A stretch of 64,000 bases of DNA. Source: Candidatus Dormiibacterota bacterium. GTDB lineage: Bacteria; Chloroflexota; Dormibacteria; Aeolococcales; Aeolococcaceae. A program made the translations under genes and the position numbers. Shown here one piece after another: positions 24,614 through 33,664 of this stretch (the stretch's first letter is position 1; every line of letters begins with the position of its first letter). The notes below the pieces were generated by a model that saw nothing but the letters and a program-made list of their open reading frames with translations, had not been told where the DNA came from and did not search any database. The DNA lies in contig PLZA01000015.1 of assembly GCA_003153505.1 (NCBI GenBank), forward strand, positions 119,477 through 183,476, written 5' to 3'.

Positions 24614-24949
24614 TCAGGCCTTCGGGGGACGTCCGACCGGCTTGCGGCCTGTGGGGCGGGTCCTGGGCCTTCCGACCGCTCGCTTCGCCGGTGCTGCGCT
24701 CGCTGTCTTGGGAGGCCTGCCGACCGGGCGTTTCGCCGGGGCCGCAGCCGCCGTCTTGGGTGGCCTGCCGACCGGGCGCTTGGGCGGCGCGGCCGGGGCC
24801 GGCGCCATCGCGGCGAGGATGGTGCGTTCGGTCTCCTCGAGCCGGGCCGCCAGGGCAAGGACGCGGCTTCGCGCGGCGCGTGTTGCGGCCAGTGCATCGG
24901 CCAGCGAGACCGGCGCACCGCCAGCCCGCTTCTGCTTCTTTCCAGCCAT
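24614..24949 (-). CDS. AT-hook-like repeat protein
   Basis: 111 aa from ATG 24949. The N-terminus MAGKKQKRAGG is basic. A helical segment (SLADALAATRAARSRVLALA) follows. The C-terminal half holds four copies of an AT-hook-like motif: KRPVGRPPK twice, KRAVGRPRT once and RKPVGRPPK at the end. The Gly-Arg-Pro core binds the minor groove of AT-rich DNA in known AT-hooks. The likely role is nucleoid-associated or DNA-binding. It is divergent from murE; only 31 nt separate the two starts. Confidence 0.8.
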   Translation of the reverse strand: MAGKKQKRAGGAPVSLADALAATRAARSRVLALAARLEETERTILAAMAPAPAAPPKRPVGRPPKTAAAAPAKRPVGRPPKTASAAPAKRAVGRPRTRPTGRKPVGRPPKA

Positions 24950-24968
24950 GATCGCAGCGACCCTACCA

Positions 24969-24974
24969 TAGACT
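24969..24974 (+). promoter_or_regulatory. Candidate leaderless -10 element TAGACT for murE
   Basis: TAGACT is followed by six bases (gcgacg) and GTG 24981, with no ribosome-binding site. It lies in the 31-nt interval shared with the AT-hook gene. Confidence 0.6.
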
Positions 24975-24980
24975 GCGACG

Positions 24981-26507
24981 GTGCATCCGACGCGTGCGGC
25001 GCGCCCACTCGCGGTTCTGCTCGGCTCGGCCGGGATCGACGTCGCGCTGCCTCCTGCAGCGGCCGCTCTGGACATCACCGCAATCGACTCCGACTCCCGC
25101 TCCGTCACCGCGGGCAGCCTGTTTGTCGCCATTCCAGGGCTCCGGGCTGACGGTCGCCGATTTATCGCTGACGCGGTCGAGCGGGGCGCCGTGGCGGTGG
25201 TGGTCGAGGGGCCCCGGGCTGCGCCGATCGACGCCTCGATACCGCTGATCACGGTTGGCAACGCTCGCCACGCACTGTCCGAGCTGGCAGCAACGTTCAA
25301 CGATCACCCGAGCCGGAGCCTCTGTGTCGCGGGCATCACAGGGACCGACGGCAAGACCACCACGGCGACACTCCTCTGGCACGCATGGCGGGCGGCCGGG
25401 ATTGCCGCGGCGTCGATGAGCACCGTCGACCGGCGCACCGGCGACGCCGTGACCCCCAACCCCTCGCGGCAGACCACCCCCGAGGCGCCCGAGTTGCAGG
25501 CAGAGCTCGCCCGTATCCGCGATGCGGGATGCACGCACGTCGCACTCGAGACGTCATCCCACGCGCTCGAGATGCAGCGCGCCGACGGTGTCGCGTTTCG
25601 TGCGGCGGTGTTCACGCGGATCACCACCGAGCACCTCGAGTTGCACGGCACCCGGAACCGGTACCTCGCGGCCAAGGCGCGCCTGCTCGAGCGTGTGTCG
25701 GCGAGATCCGACGGCATCGCCGTGCTCGATGCCGGCGATCCCTTTGGGTTCCCCCACCTGGTGGCGATCCCGGTTGCCACCAGGCTGACGTACACCGATC
25801 TGCCGGAGATCGCAGCCGACCTGCGCGCCGAGGAGATCATCGCCGGACCGGCAGGTGTTCACTTCCTCGCACGGACGCCGTGGGGCGACAGCGCCGTCCG
25901 CCTCGGGCTCGCCGGCGCATTCAATGTTCGCAATGCACTCGCTGCACTGGCCGCCGCGTGCGCCACGGGCGCCGATCTCGGTAGCGCCGTCCTGGGCCTC
26001 GAAGCCGCCGAACCGGTGACGGGCCGCATGGAGCGCATCGACCTCGGCCAGCCCTACGAGGTGATCGTGGACTACGCCCACACGAGCGACGCGCTCGAAA
26101 CCGTGCTCGACGATTTGCGCCGGACCACGTCCGGACGGCTCTGGGCCGTGTTCGGGTCGGCCGGCGAGCGCGACCTAGAGAAACGGCCGGCCATGGGGGC
26201 CGTCGCGGCTCGTCTCGCCGACGTCAGCGTGATCACCGATGAGGATCCGCGCGGCGAGAACCGCGACGTCATCCTCGAGCAGATCGCGGCCGGCGGCGTC
26301 GCCGCCGGTGCGGTTCGGGGCACCAACCTCTTCGTCATCCCCGATCGGGAGGAGGCCATCGCCTACGCGGTGGCGAACGCCGCCCCCGGCGACACCGTGC
26401 TCCTGGCGGGTAAGGGGCATGAGAAGACACTCGAGACCGCGGGGGGCGAGATTCCGTGGAACGAGCGCACCGTCGCGGCTGAGGCGATCCGCCGCCGGCT
26501 CAGCTGA
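24981..26507 (+). CDS. murE: MurE-type UDP-N-acetylmuramoyl-tripeptide synthetase
   Basis: 508 aa from GTG 24981. Mur-ligase P-loop is GITGTDGKTTTATLLWHA, substrate Ser/Thr motif SRQTTPEAPELQ, and the carbamylated Lys is in NRYLAAKARL. IVDYAHTSDALETVL begins the C-terminal domain. The amino-acid specificity loop reads DEDPRGE. The Arg favours meso-diaminopimelate, but the usual Asn of DNPR is Asp. It adds the third residue of the peptidoglycan stem peptide in the cytoplasm. It is isolated from other mur genes in the window. It overlaps the end of rsmG convergently by 8 bp. Confidence 0.88.
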   Translation: MHPTRAARPLAVLLGSAGIDVALPPAAAALDITAIDSDSRSVTAGSLFVAIPGLRADGRRFIADAVERGAVAVVVEGPRAAPIDASIPLITVGNARHALSELAATFNDHPSRSLCVAGITGTDGKTTTATLLWHAWRAAGIAAASMSTVDRRTGDAVTPNPSRQTTPEAPELQAELARIRDAGCTHVALETSSHALEMQRADGVAFRAAVFTRITTEHLELHGTRNRYLAAKARLLERVSARSDGIAVLDAGDPFGFPHLVAIPVATRLTYTDLPEIAADLRAEEIIAGPAGVHFLARTPWGDSAVRLGLAGAFNVRNALAALAAACATGADLGSAVLGLEAAEPVTGRMERIDLGQPYEVIVDYAHTSDALETVLDDLRRTTSGRLWAVFGSAGERDLEKRPAMGAVAARLADVSVITDEDPRGENRDVILEQIAAGGVAAGAVRGTNLFVIPDREEAIAYAVANAAPGDTVLLAGKGHEKTLETAGGEIPWNERTVAAEAIRRRLS

Positions 26508-27147
26508 TGGGGTGGCGGCTGGGTGTCCCCGCCCGCCGCGGGTAGGCGTCGGGCGTCGGGGCGACCTTGCGAACTCGGAGGACGCCGTCGGCCGGCGCCT
26601 CCGGGGCGGCGCCGCCGCACGCCGCAGCGGCTGCGGCGCACCCAACCTGCGCCGACCGGGCGTCGGCAACCAGCGCACACAGGCTTCCGCCGATACGGAG
26701 CATCGGCAACGCGAGTTCGCACAGCACCGGTGGTGGGGCGGTCGCTCGTGAGGTCGCCAGGTCGAACGCCTCGCGCATGCCCTCGCGACGCCCTGCGTCC
26801 TCGGCGCGGAGTGCCTCCACGACCACCTGGGAGAGCCCCAGCAGACCGGCAACATGGATCAGGAACCCAACCTTCCGCTGATCCGAATCGAGCAGGGTCA
26901 CGGAGAGATCGGGCCGGAGAATGGCGAGCACCATCCCGGGGACGCCACCGCCGGACCCGATGTCAACCACCCGGGACGCCACGGGCGGCGCCGTCGCGTG
27001 GAGCAGATCCTCGACCTCGACGACATTGCGAACCCACCGCTGCTCTCGCGGGATGGACGTCAGGTTGAGCCGCGCCGACCAGTGGTCGAGCTCGTCGAGG
27101 TACGCCTCGAGAGTCGCGGTCCTGTCGCCGGGCGGCGCCGGTCCCAT
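26500..27147 (-). CDS. rsmG: 16S rRNA (guanine-N7) methyltransferase RsmG
   Basis: 215 aa from ATG 27147. Family opening LEAYLDELDHWSARLNLTSI, SAM-binding VVDIGSGGGVPGMVLAILRP, LLDSDQRKVGFL and ATSRATAPPPVLCELALP. RsmG methylates G527 of 16S rRNA. The C-terminal part is Ala-rich and departs from the usual GGR-YVKG motif (IGGSLCALVADARS), so the enzyme is somewhat divergent. Usually it sits beside mnmG and parA/parB near the origin, but not here. A TAGGCT element lies 7 nt upstream. Confidence 0.85.
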   Translation of the reverse strand: MGPAPPGDRTATLEAYLDELDHWSARLNLTSIPREQRWVRNVVEVEDLLHATAPPVASRVVDIGSGGGVPGMVLAILRPDLSVTLLDSDQRKVGFLIHVAGLLGLSQVVVEALRAEDAGRREGMREAFDLATSRATAPPPVLCELALPMLRIGGSLCALVADARSAQVGCAAAAAACGGAAPEAPADGVLRVRKVAPTPDAYPRRAGTPSRHPIS

Positions 27148-27154
27148 GCCACCG

Positions 27155-27160
27155 AGCCTA
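27155..27160 (-). promoter_or_regulatory. Candidate leaderless -10 element TAGGCT for rsmG
   Basis: On the minus strand TAGGCT, then cggtggc (7 nt), then ATG 27147. No ribosome-binding site lies between. Confidence 0.58.
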
Positions 27161-27247
27161 ACGCTCGCGCCGCGGCGTGGCGGGTCGGTGACGGTGATCC
27201 CAACGCCTCCCCGACCGGCCCTCTCCGTGCGATCATGCAATGGAGCG

Positions 27248-27442
27248 ATGGAGACGAACCCGGAAACGTCCGACCGCTGCCCCATCTGCAAGGGCGCAAT
27301 GCTTTCGGTGCTGTACTACGGCGCCGACGGTGAGTCGGTTGGCGGCCATCGAATCTGTCCCGGCTGCGGACCGCGGACTACCGTCGAGCTCGTCGCCGCT
27401 GACGAGATCAGGCGCCGCCTGCTGGAGCGCAAGGCCTCCTAG
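27248..27442 (+). CDS. Small zinc-ribbon protein
   Basis: 64 aa from ATG 27248. Cys pairs CPICKGAM near the start and CPGCGPRT in the middle suggest a single zinc ribbon. The C-terminus is a short charged helix (ADEIRRRLLERKAS). No family was recognised. It stands alone between rsmG and the wall hydrolase gene, with about 105 nt on its left and 144 nt on its right. Confidence 0.65.
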   Translation: METNPETSDRCPICKGAMLSVLYYGADGESVGGHRICPGCGPRTTVELVAADEIRRRLLERKAS

Positions 27443-27586
27443 CCCCCCGGTCGAGCACCGATTCGTTCGATCGACCCGGCCCATCTCGTACATTCCCGCG
27501 TCGGCTGTGTGACGTGGCCGTGACGGCAGGTTACGGCGCGATGACATCGGCAGGCGACCCCGGTACCCGATGGGAGACTGGCCTCG

Positions 27587-28780
27587 ATGCGTCACCCCCG
27601 GTTTCAGTTCGCCCATCACCGTCTCGTCCTCGCTTTGCCGTTCGCGCTGGCGCTGACGCTGATCGCTGCACCGGCCGCCGCGGGACCGACGCCCGGGGTC
27701 ACGGCGGCGCAGCAGGCTGCTGCCGCGGCCGCCAAGGATGCTCAGAACGCCAAGGACGCTGCCAACAACGCTGACACGGCACTGTCGCTCGCACGGGCGG
27801 CGCTCGCGGCGGCAAATGCGCATCTTGCGGTGCTCAACACCCAGATCGGCGCGCTGCAAGTCACGATCGCTGCCGACAGCGCGACGTTACGCACCGTCAA
27901 CGCGCAGCTCAACGGAGACCGCGGCCACCTCGCCGCCTACCTCCGCCAGTCGTATGAGAGCGGGGGCTCGCAGGCGATGCTCGCCTACATCATCTCGGCG
28001 AACACGATCGCTGCCGCGATCCAACGCGACGTGCAGGTCAACGAGATCTCGTCCGCGAGCCAGCAACTGGTCGCACGGATCGGCGCGGAGGAGCGGAAGG
28101 CGAGCAGCACGCTCGCACAGCACACGTCCGACCTCGCGCAACTCGCCGCCGAGGAGGAGCAGTCTCGGACAGAGCAGGTGATCGTCAAGGTGCAGACGCA
28201 GACCCTGCTGGCGGCCGACGTCACCGCCCACGCCCACGTGTCGCAAGCGCAAAAGGCACTGGCCCAGGCGGTGGAGGCCCTCGCCGCCGCACGCGCCCGA
28301 GACGCCATCTACCAGGCGGTTCCCGGTCCGCTGTTCACGGTCGACACGAATCTCACCCTGCCGAGCGGAGAGACGGCCGCGAGCCTGAATCAGTTCCTCG
28401 ACGGGTCAGCGCTCGCCGGGCTCGGCGCCAGCTTCATGCAGGCGGAGACCACGTACCACGTCAGCGCGCGCTACTTCGTCGCCCACGCGATCCTCGAGTC
28501 CGGCTGGGGCACCAGCGCGATCGCGCAGAACAAGCACAACCTCTTTGGGTTTGGCGCCAACGACTCCAACCCCTACGTCGATGCGACGACATTCACGAGC
28601 TTGGATGCGTGCATCCAGTACGTCGCGCAGTTCATCGCGACCAACTACCTGACCGTCGGCGGCCAGTTCTATCACGGCCCGACGCTGCGCGGCATGAACG
28701 TCGACTATGCGAGCGACCCGAACTGGGCGGAGAAGATCGCGAGCATCGCCGACACGATTCCCCCACTCGCCGTCCCCTGA
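27587..28780 (+). CDS. Secreted coiled-coil peptidoglycan hydrolase (glucosaminidase-like)
   Basis: 397 aa from ATG 27587. It has a signal peptide (LVLALPFALALTLIAAPAAA), then a long Ala/Gln-rich coiled coil (about residues 40-235). The C-terminal about 130 residues are a lysozyme-like glucosaminidase domain with YFVAHAILESGWGTSAIAQN, in which the Glu is the expected catalytic acid, and NKHNLFGFGANDSNPY. The layout resembles NlpC/EnvC-type wall hydrolases whose coiled coil controls access to the active site. It probably cleaves the glycan strand during growth or division. Confidence 0.88.
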   Translation: MRHPRFQFAHHRLVLALPFALALTLIAAPAAAGPTPGVTAAQQAAAAAAKDAQNAKDAANNADTALSLARAALAAANAHLAVLNTQIGALQVTIAADSATLRTVNAQLNGDRGHLAAYLRQSYESGGSQAMLAYIISANTIAAAIQRDVQVNEISSASQQLVARIGAEERKASSTLAQHTSDLAQLAAEEEQSRTEQVIVKVQTQTLLAADVTAHAHVSQAQKALAQAVEALAAARARDAIYQAVPGPLFTVDTNLTLPSGETAASLNQFLDGSALAGLGASFMQAETTYHVSARYFVAHAILESGWGTSAIAQNKHNLFGFGANDSNPYVDATTFTSLDACIQYVAQFIATNYLTVGGQFYHGPTLRGMNVDYASDPNWAEKIASIADTIPPLAVP

Positions 28781-28803
28781 TCCTGCGCGAAACATTGAGG
28801 CGC

Positions 28804-28809
28804 TAGGCT
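28804..28809 (+). promoter_or_regulatory. Candidate leaderless -10 element TAGGCT for the GH15 gene
   Basis: TAGGCT, then gcgcgc (6 nt), then ATG 28816, with no ribosome-binding site. Confidence 0.58.
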
Positions 28810-28815
28810 GCGCGC

Positions 28816-30525
28816 ATGCAGCATCGGATCGGTGAGCACGCGTTGCTCGCCGACTCGCGGACTGCAGCGCTCATCGACCCCGACGGCAATGTCGCGTGGC
28901 TCTGCTGGCCGTGGATCGACGCAACGCCGCTCTTCTTCTCGATCCTCGACGGCGATCGTGGAGGCACGTTCTCGCTCCGGCCGGTGCAACCGAACGCGCG
29001 CGTGATCTCCCGCAATTACCACGCGCGTTCCCTGGTTCTCGAGACTGTCTGGGAGGTGGGGCGAGCGCGACTGTTCGTGGACGAGGCACTCGCATTGGCG
29101 GACGGGCCGCTGCTGGTGCGCCGCATGCGCGCGGAGGGTGGAGCCGTCGCGGTGCATGTCGCGGTCGAGACCCCGGCATGGCCCGGACAGCACGCGGCAC
29201 TGCGCATCCTCGATACCACGCTCGAAATATCCGGCGCAGATCGTGTGGCCGTGCATGCGCCTTCTGCGTGGGAGGCAACGCCGGACGGAGCCCGGTGCGG
29301 GTTCGCGGTGCTCCCGGCGGAGGCACAGACGGTCACGCTCGCCTCCGCCGACGCGTCGACAACCGCTCCCTCAATCGAGACGACGCTCACACGGTGGCGT
29401 CGCGTCATACCAGAGATTCGACAGCCGGCCGGCGCCGCACCCGGCACCGCCGGACTCCTCGAAACTTCAGCGGCAGTGCTGCTCGGCCTGCGTCGAAACG
29501 ACGGCGGCATCGTCGCCGCGCCGACCACATCGCTCCCGCAGTGGCCGCAATCGGCGCGGACCTGGGACTACCGATATTGCTGGCTGCGTGACTCGTCGCT
29601 TGCCGCGCTGGCGATGCTCCGCCTGGGTCTCGTCGATGCCGCGCGGTCGCTCGGCGCGTTCATCGGCAGCGTGGTGGTGGAGTCGGGCCCGCTGCCGCTG
29701 GTGCGGCTCGACGGGACGGCACCGCCTACTGAGACGGCAATCCCAGAGCTCGCGGGGTACCGCGGCGCGCGCCCGGTCCGGATCGGCAACGCCGCTGCCG
29801 GGCAGGCGCAACTCGACGTACCGGGTGAGGTGATCGAGCTCGCAACTGCCCTGGCACGGGCCGGAGCGCTGCCGGCCGAACTCGGCGCCGCCGTGCCGGT
29901 CCTGGCCGGATGGCTCGTCCAACACTGGCGCGAGCCCGACAACGGCATCTGGGAGATCCGCGGAGCGCCCGCTCGCTACACGCATTCGCTGGTCACGACG
30001 GCGAGCGGCCTGGAGGGGGCCGCAGCTCTCGCCGATCAGCGCCTGGTACCAGGAGATGCCGAATCCTGGCGAAAGGTGGCCGCGGCAGCGGCGACCGAGC
30101 TCGGCGGCGGCGATCGCCCGCTGGAGCTCCGCCTCGACGGTGGCGGCGCCGACGCCGCGCTCGCCCAGGTTGCGCTCCTGGGCGGGCTGGACAACCTTGC
30201 AGGACGTGTCGACGCCACCCTGGACCTGATCGTCAGCCGGCTCGTCCGTGGTGGTCTCGTCGATCGCTACGAAGGTCAGCCGGACACGCTGGTGGACCCG
30301 TGTGCGCCCTTCGTGTTCCCCACCTTCTGGCTGGCGGGCGCCCTCGCCGCCGTGGGGCGAGACGGTTCCCGGTGGCTCGACGCCGCCCTCGCGACCCGCG
30401 GACCATTCGGGCTCTTCGGGGAGGTCGCCGACCCGGGCGATCACTCCCCCCTCGGCAACTACCCGCAGGTGCAGAGCCACGCCGCCTTCGTGCTCGCGGT
30501 GGTCGTCCCGGAGACCCCCTCCTAG
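28816..30525 (+). CDS. Glycoside hydrolase family 15-like protein
   Basis: 569 aa. Typical N-terminal domain of bacterial GH15 proteins: IGEHALLADSRTAALIDPDG followed by NVAWLCWPWIDATPLF. The (alpha/alpha)6 barrel starts near TWDYRYCWLRDSSLAALAML and ends with the late motif GNYPQVQSHAAFV. Known members are glucoamylases, glucodextranases or trehalases; the substrate is not determined. There is no signal peptide, so it should act in the cytoplasm, for example on trehalose or short glucans. It converges with the 30527 gene, with almost no gap. Confidence 0.88.
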   Translation: MQHRIGEHALLADSRTAALIDPDGNVAWLCWPWIDATPLFFSILDGDRGGTFSLRPVQPNARVISRNYHARSLVLETVWEVGRARLFVDEALALADGPLLVRRMRAEGGAVAVHVAVETPAWPGQHAALRILDTTLEISGADRVAVHAPSAWEATPDGARCGFAVLPAEAQTVTLASADASTTAPSIETTLTRWRRVIPEIRQPAGAAPGTAGLLETSAAVLLGLRRNDGGIVAAPTTSLPQWPQSARTWDYRYCWLRDSSLAALAMLRLGLVDAARSLGAFIGSVVVESGPLPLVRLDGTAPPTETAIPELAGYRGARPVRIGNAAAGQAQLDVPGEVIELATALARAGALPAELGAAVPVLAGWLVQHWREPDNGIWEIRGAPARYTHSLVTTASGLEGAAALADQRLVPGDAESWRKVAAAAATELGGGDRPLELRLDGGGADAALAQVALLGGLDNLAGRVDATLDLIVSRLVRGGLVDRYEGQPDTLVDPCAPFVFPTFWLAGALAAVGRDGSRWLDAALATRGPFGLFGEVADPGDHSPLGNYPQVQSHAAFVLAVVVPETPS

Positions 30526-30526
30526 A

Positions 30527-31180
30527 TCAACCGCACGACGAGGCGACCGCAGGCACCCCGGGATCGTGCACCCCGACCGCGACTCCCCCGGGCACGACCT
30601 CCACGCACTCGATATCCGGGCGCAGCACGCTGAGCTTGGGGGCGATCGCAAAGAGGCGGTCGAGGGAGAGCGCCGCGTCGATCTCCGACGCGAGCCCGGA
30701 CCCCGCGAATCCGGGCAGGCCGAGCATGCCGATGTCGACCTCGGGGACCTGCGCGGCGATCACCGGACCAGCCGCGCCCGGCTGCAGCGAGAGGCTGATA
30801 TGGGCGACCCCGGTCGGCGTGAACGGCCCGGCCGATATCCGCGCCGAGACGACCAGCAGGCCGTTGCGGATGCGCACCTGCAGATCTCTGTATTCGTTTG
30901 GATGAGGATTGTTCGCGACAGCGAGCACCGTGAGGTCCTGCTCGCTCAGCACCACGACCCCGTGCGGACCCTGGATGAGCTGTGCGGCCATCTCCTCGCC
31001 GAGTGCCAGCGCGATGGCCGCCTCGCTCGTGCCGTGTGACGGCCCCGCCGGCACCGCACCGAGGACCGGGGACGCCAGGGCGCGGTCGGCGAGGAAGACC
31101 GAGCCACCCACGAGGATGAGCAGGACCACGAGCCCGAGGCAGCATCCGCGTACGATCCCACGCTGGTCAGAGGGGTTCAC
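30527..31180 (-). CDS. Membrane-anchored protein, function unknown
   Basis: 217 aa from GTG 31180. One N-terminal transmembrane segment (GCCLGLVVLLILVGGSVFLA) and an outer domain of beta character. The outer part contains LQVRIRNGLLVVSARISAGP and later LSLQPGAAGPVIAAQVPEVD. The pattern resembles lipid-binding DUF2993/LmeA-like proteins, but this is a weak impression. It starts 5 nt after the penicillin acylase gene ends, so the two form an operon. Confidence 0.75.
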   Translation of the reverse strand: MNPSDQRGIVRGCCLGLVVLLILVGGSVFLADRALASPVLGAVPAGPSHGTSEAAIALALGEEMAAQLIQGPHGVVVLSEQDLTVLAVANNPHPNEYRDLQVRIRNGLLVVSARISAGPFTPTGVAHISLSLQPGAAGPVIAAQVPEVDIGMLGLPGFAGSGLASEIDAALSLDRLFAIAPKLSVLRPDIECVEVVPGGVAVGVHDPGVPAVASSCG

Positions 31181-31185
31181 GACCC

Positions 31186-33627
31186 CTATGTTCGCCCGCC
31201 CGGCTCCGTCACGTGCGTCGCGGGCATCGGGTGGAGCACCAGGCGCGTCCGCGCGTGCCTGCGCACCTGCTGTGCGCTCCAGTACAGGGGGAACTGCCGG
31301 TTGGTTCGCCAGCGGCGCGAGAGGTCCCGATAGTGGCCTGACCCCGGTTGCCCTGACTGCCCGGGAACGTGGATCCCGCCGCTCGCATCCCAGCTGGCGA
31401 GGTCGATCACCTGACGCCACGACGGGGCCGACAGCCGGGTCTCGAAGGGCTTGCCTGGGACCTGCGAGGTTGCGAGGACGGTGTCGGTGTTGCCACCCAC
31501 CTTGATCGACGGCGCATTGAAGAACCAGCCAAGGCCACGACGGCGGCCGAACGCATGGATGAGCTCGAGCCGGTGGGCGCGTCCCCACAACCAGCGGCGC
31601 GAGTTGCGGCCGAATCGGCTGCGAAGGTCGCCCATCGCGTCCTCGAGCGACTTCGAGACCACCTCTGCCCAGGTGGTCAGGCCCTCGAAGAGGCCGTCGT
31701 CCCCGAGCTCCCATCGTTCGATGAGCGACGGCGTGAGCCGCCCCACGAGATTCCCCGGGTACTGAAAGACGGGGTGGGCCAGGTCCACCCCGGCGAGGAT
31801 GCGCCACGCATTGCCGCAGACCGGGCTGAGCGAGTGCTCGGCCAGGCGGGCCATGAACGCCTCGTAGATGGTCGGCTCGACCCGGCGCGGGTCCATGACG
31901 GCATCCCACTGCGCCAGTCGCCTGCGACCCGCCTCAGCCGCCGGCTGAGCGCAGTGCATCGATCCCAGCAGACGGACCACCTGGCGGGCGGGCGGGCAAA
32001 CGAGGTCCATCTGCGCCCGGGCCATGTAGGCCAGGTCGACCACCCGCTCGGACAGCAGCTCGCCGATGCGCAGGGCGCGGTATCCCGACATGTAATCGGT
32101 GCCGATGTAGAACGGGAAGTCGGCGCCGACGATGCGATTGTTGGCGGTGATGATCTGCTGCTCGGGGGGATCGAAGAGCTGCGGGACCTCATCGGGGGTC
32201 AGGTATCGCGTCCAGACGGCGTCCCCGGTCCAGCCCTGGATCGGCAGCCCGCTCGGCCGGGCCTTGCGCACCGGGATGCGGCCGGAAAGCAGGTAGCCGA
32301 TGTGGCCGTCGACGTCCGCGTACACGACGTTCTGGGATGGGGCGTCAAACGGTGCGAAGGCATCCTTGAAGCTCCTCCAGTCGCTCGCACGCTGGAGGCG
32401 GAGCAGCCCCTCTGCGGCGCCGCCGGGCTGCAGCGCAGTCCACTGAAGGGCGAGTCCGCGCCAGATGGAGCGCTCCGGGTCCTCGATCCGCTCGACGATC
32501 GGACCGTGGCGCGTCACCACCACCTCCTCGAGCACGTCGGACGAGCCCTTGACGTGGATGATCTCGCGGAGCCTCCGTGTCGGCTCGAATCCCCGCTCGG
32601 TTCGGAATCGGTCGCCCGCGGGCTTGTCGAACTCCTCGATCACCAGGTCCTGGCAGTCGGCAAAGGAATTCGTGAACCCCCAGGCGACGCGGCGGTTGTG
32701 GCCGATGATCACGAACGGCATACCCGGCATGGTCACGCCCGTCGACTCGAAGTCCTCGCCGGCCTGGACGTGGGCGGCGTACCAGATGGACGGCATCCCC
32801 GGGACCAGGTGCGGGTCGTTGCAGAGAATCGGCTTGCCGGAGGACGTCCGCTCGCCGGACACGACCCAGGAATTGCTCATCCCCCCGGCGGTCGGGATCC
32901 ACCGGGCCGCTTCGCGGAACATCAGCAGCAGCTGAGAACGGGTGTCCCCGCCACCGGCATCGCGAAGCGTCTTCGCCAGGATGGTCGGGTTGGCGTCCGG
33001 GTAGACGATGTCGAGCCGGGCGGCGTGCTCCGGGCCGATCGCGCGCAGCAACTCCAGGCGCTGCAACTCCGCATCCCAGTTCATGCTCAGCCCGAGTGCG
33101 AGCAGCTTGAACGCGGCCAGGCTGTGCATCGGCTCCCAGGGCTCCGGGCTCACGCCGAGGAGGCGGTACTCGAGGGGCAGCGGACGGCCGGACTGCCCGA
33201 TCGCGTTCACCCCCGCCGCGTATGCCTTGAGCATGCGGCGCGCCTCGGGAGCGAGACGAAGCTCCTCCTCGCGGGCGACCCGATGCAGGCCCACCCTGCG
33301 GATGAAGCGATCGATGTTCACGCCTTCGACGCCGATCAGCTCGCTGATCCGGCCGGTGGCAACCCGCCGTGTGACCTCCATCTGCCACAGCCGGTCCTGC
33401 CCATGTACCACGCCCATCGCAAAGGCGGCGTCTTCCATGGACGTGGCATTGATGTGGGGAACGCCCCAGCGGTCCCGGCCGACGGTCACCTCGGCGGCAA
33501 GACCGGCAACCCCGAGCTTGCCTCGCACCCGAGGCAGGGACGCGCCGAAGGCGCGGTGGCGCGCGACCAGCAGAGCGGCACAGAGGGCGACCACGAGGGC
33601 CGCCGCGACGATGAGAGCAATGATCAT
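31186..33627 (-). CDS. Penicillin acylase-family (Ntn) amidohydrolase
   Basis: 813 aa from ATG 33627. N-terminal transmembrane anchor (MIIALIVAAALVVALCAALL). The alpha-chain pattern is DRWGVPHINATSMEDAAFAM and GVVHGQDRLWQMEVTRR. The autocatalytic Ser nucleophile is in AGGMSNSWVVSGERT, and the following NDPHLVPGMPSIWYAAH is typical. Such enzymes process themselves into two chains and hydrolyse amide bonds of beta-lactams, acyl-homoserine lactones or other acylated compounds. The substrate is unknown; quorum quenching or aculeacin-like acylase activity are possibilities. It is divergent from gcvT. Confidence 0.92.
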   Translation of the reverse strand: MIIALIVAAALVVALCAALLVARHRAFGASLPRVRGKLGVAGLAAEVTVGRDRWGVPHINATSMEDAAFAMGVVHGQDRLWQMEVTRRVATGRISELIGVEGVNIDRFIRRVGLHRVAREEELRLAPEARRMLKAYAAGVNAIGQSGRPLPLEYRLLGVSPEPWEPMHSLAAFKLLALGLSMNWDAELQRLELLRAIGPEHAARLDIVYPDANPTILAKTLRDAGGGDTRSQLLLMFREAARWIPTAGGMSNSWVVSGERTSSGKPILCNDPHLVPGMPSIWYAAHVQAGEDFESTGVTMPGMPFVIIGHNRRVAWGFTNSFADCQDLVIEEFDKPAGDRFRTERGFEPTRRLREIIHVKGSSDVLEEVVVTRHGPIVERIEDPERSIWRGLALQWTALQPGGAAEGLLRLQRASDWRSFKDAFAPFDAPSQNVVYADVDGHIGYLLSGRIPVRKARPSGLPIQGWTGDAVWTRYLTPDEVPQLFDPPEQQIITANNRIVGADFPFYIGTDYMSGYRALRIGELLSERVVDLAYMARAQMDLVCPPARQVVRLLGSMHCAQPAAEAGRRRLAQWDAVMDPRRVEPTIYEAFMARLAEHSLSPVCGNAWRILAGVDLAHPVFQYPGNLVGRLTPSLIERWELGDDGLFEGLTTWAEVVSKSLEDAMGDLRSRFGRNSRRWLWGRAHRLELIHAFGRRRGLGWFFNAPSIKVGGNTDTVLATSQVPGKPFETRLSAPSWRQVIDLASWDASGGIHVPGQSGQPGSGHYRDLSRRWRTNRQFPLYWSAQQVRRHARTRLVLHPMPATHVTEPGGRT

Positions 33628-33650
33628 TTGAAGCGGTCTGGGAACGTACT

Positions 33651-33656
33651 ACACTC
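33651..33656 (+). promoter_or_regulatory. Candidate -10 element TACACT for gcvT
   Basis: TACACT ends 8 nt before ATG 33665 with no ribosome-binding site between. It lies in the 37-nt divergent interval shared with the penicillin acylase gene. Confidence 0.52.
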
Positions 33657-33664
33657 GCGAGCCC

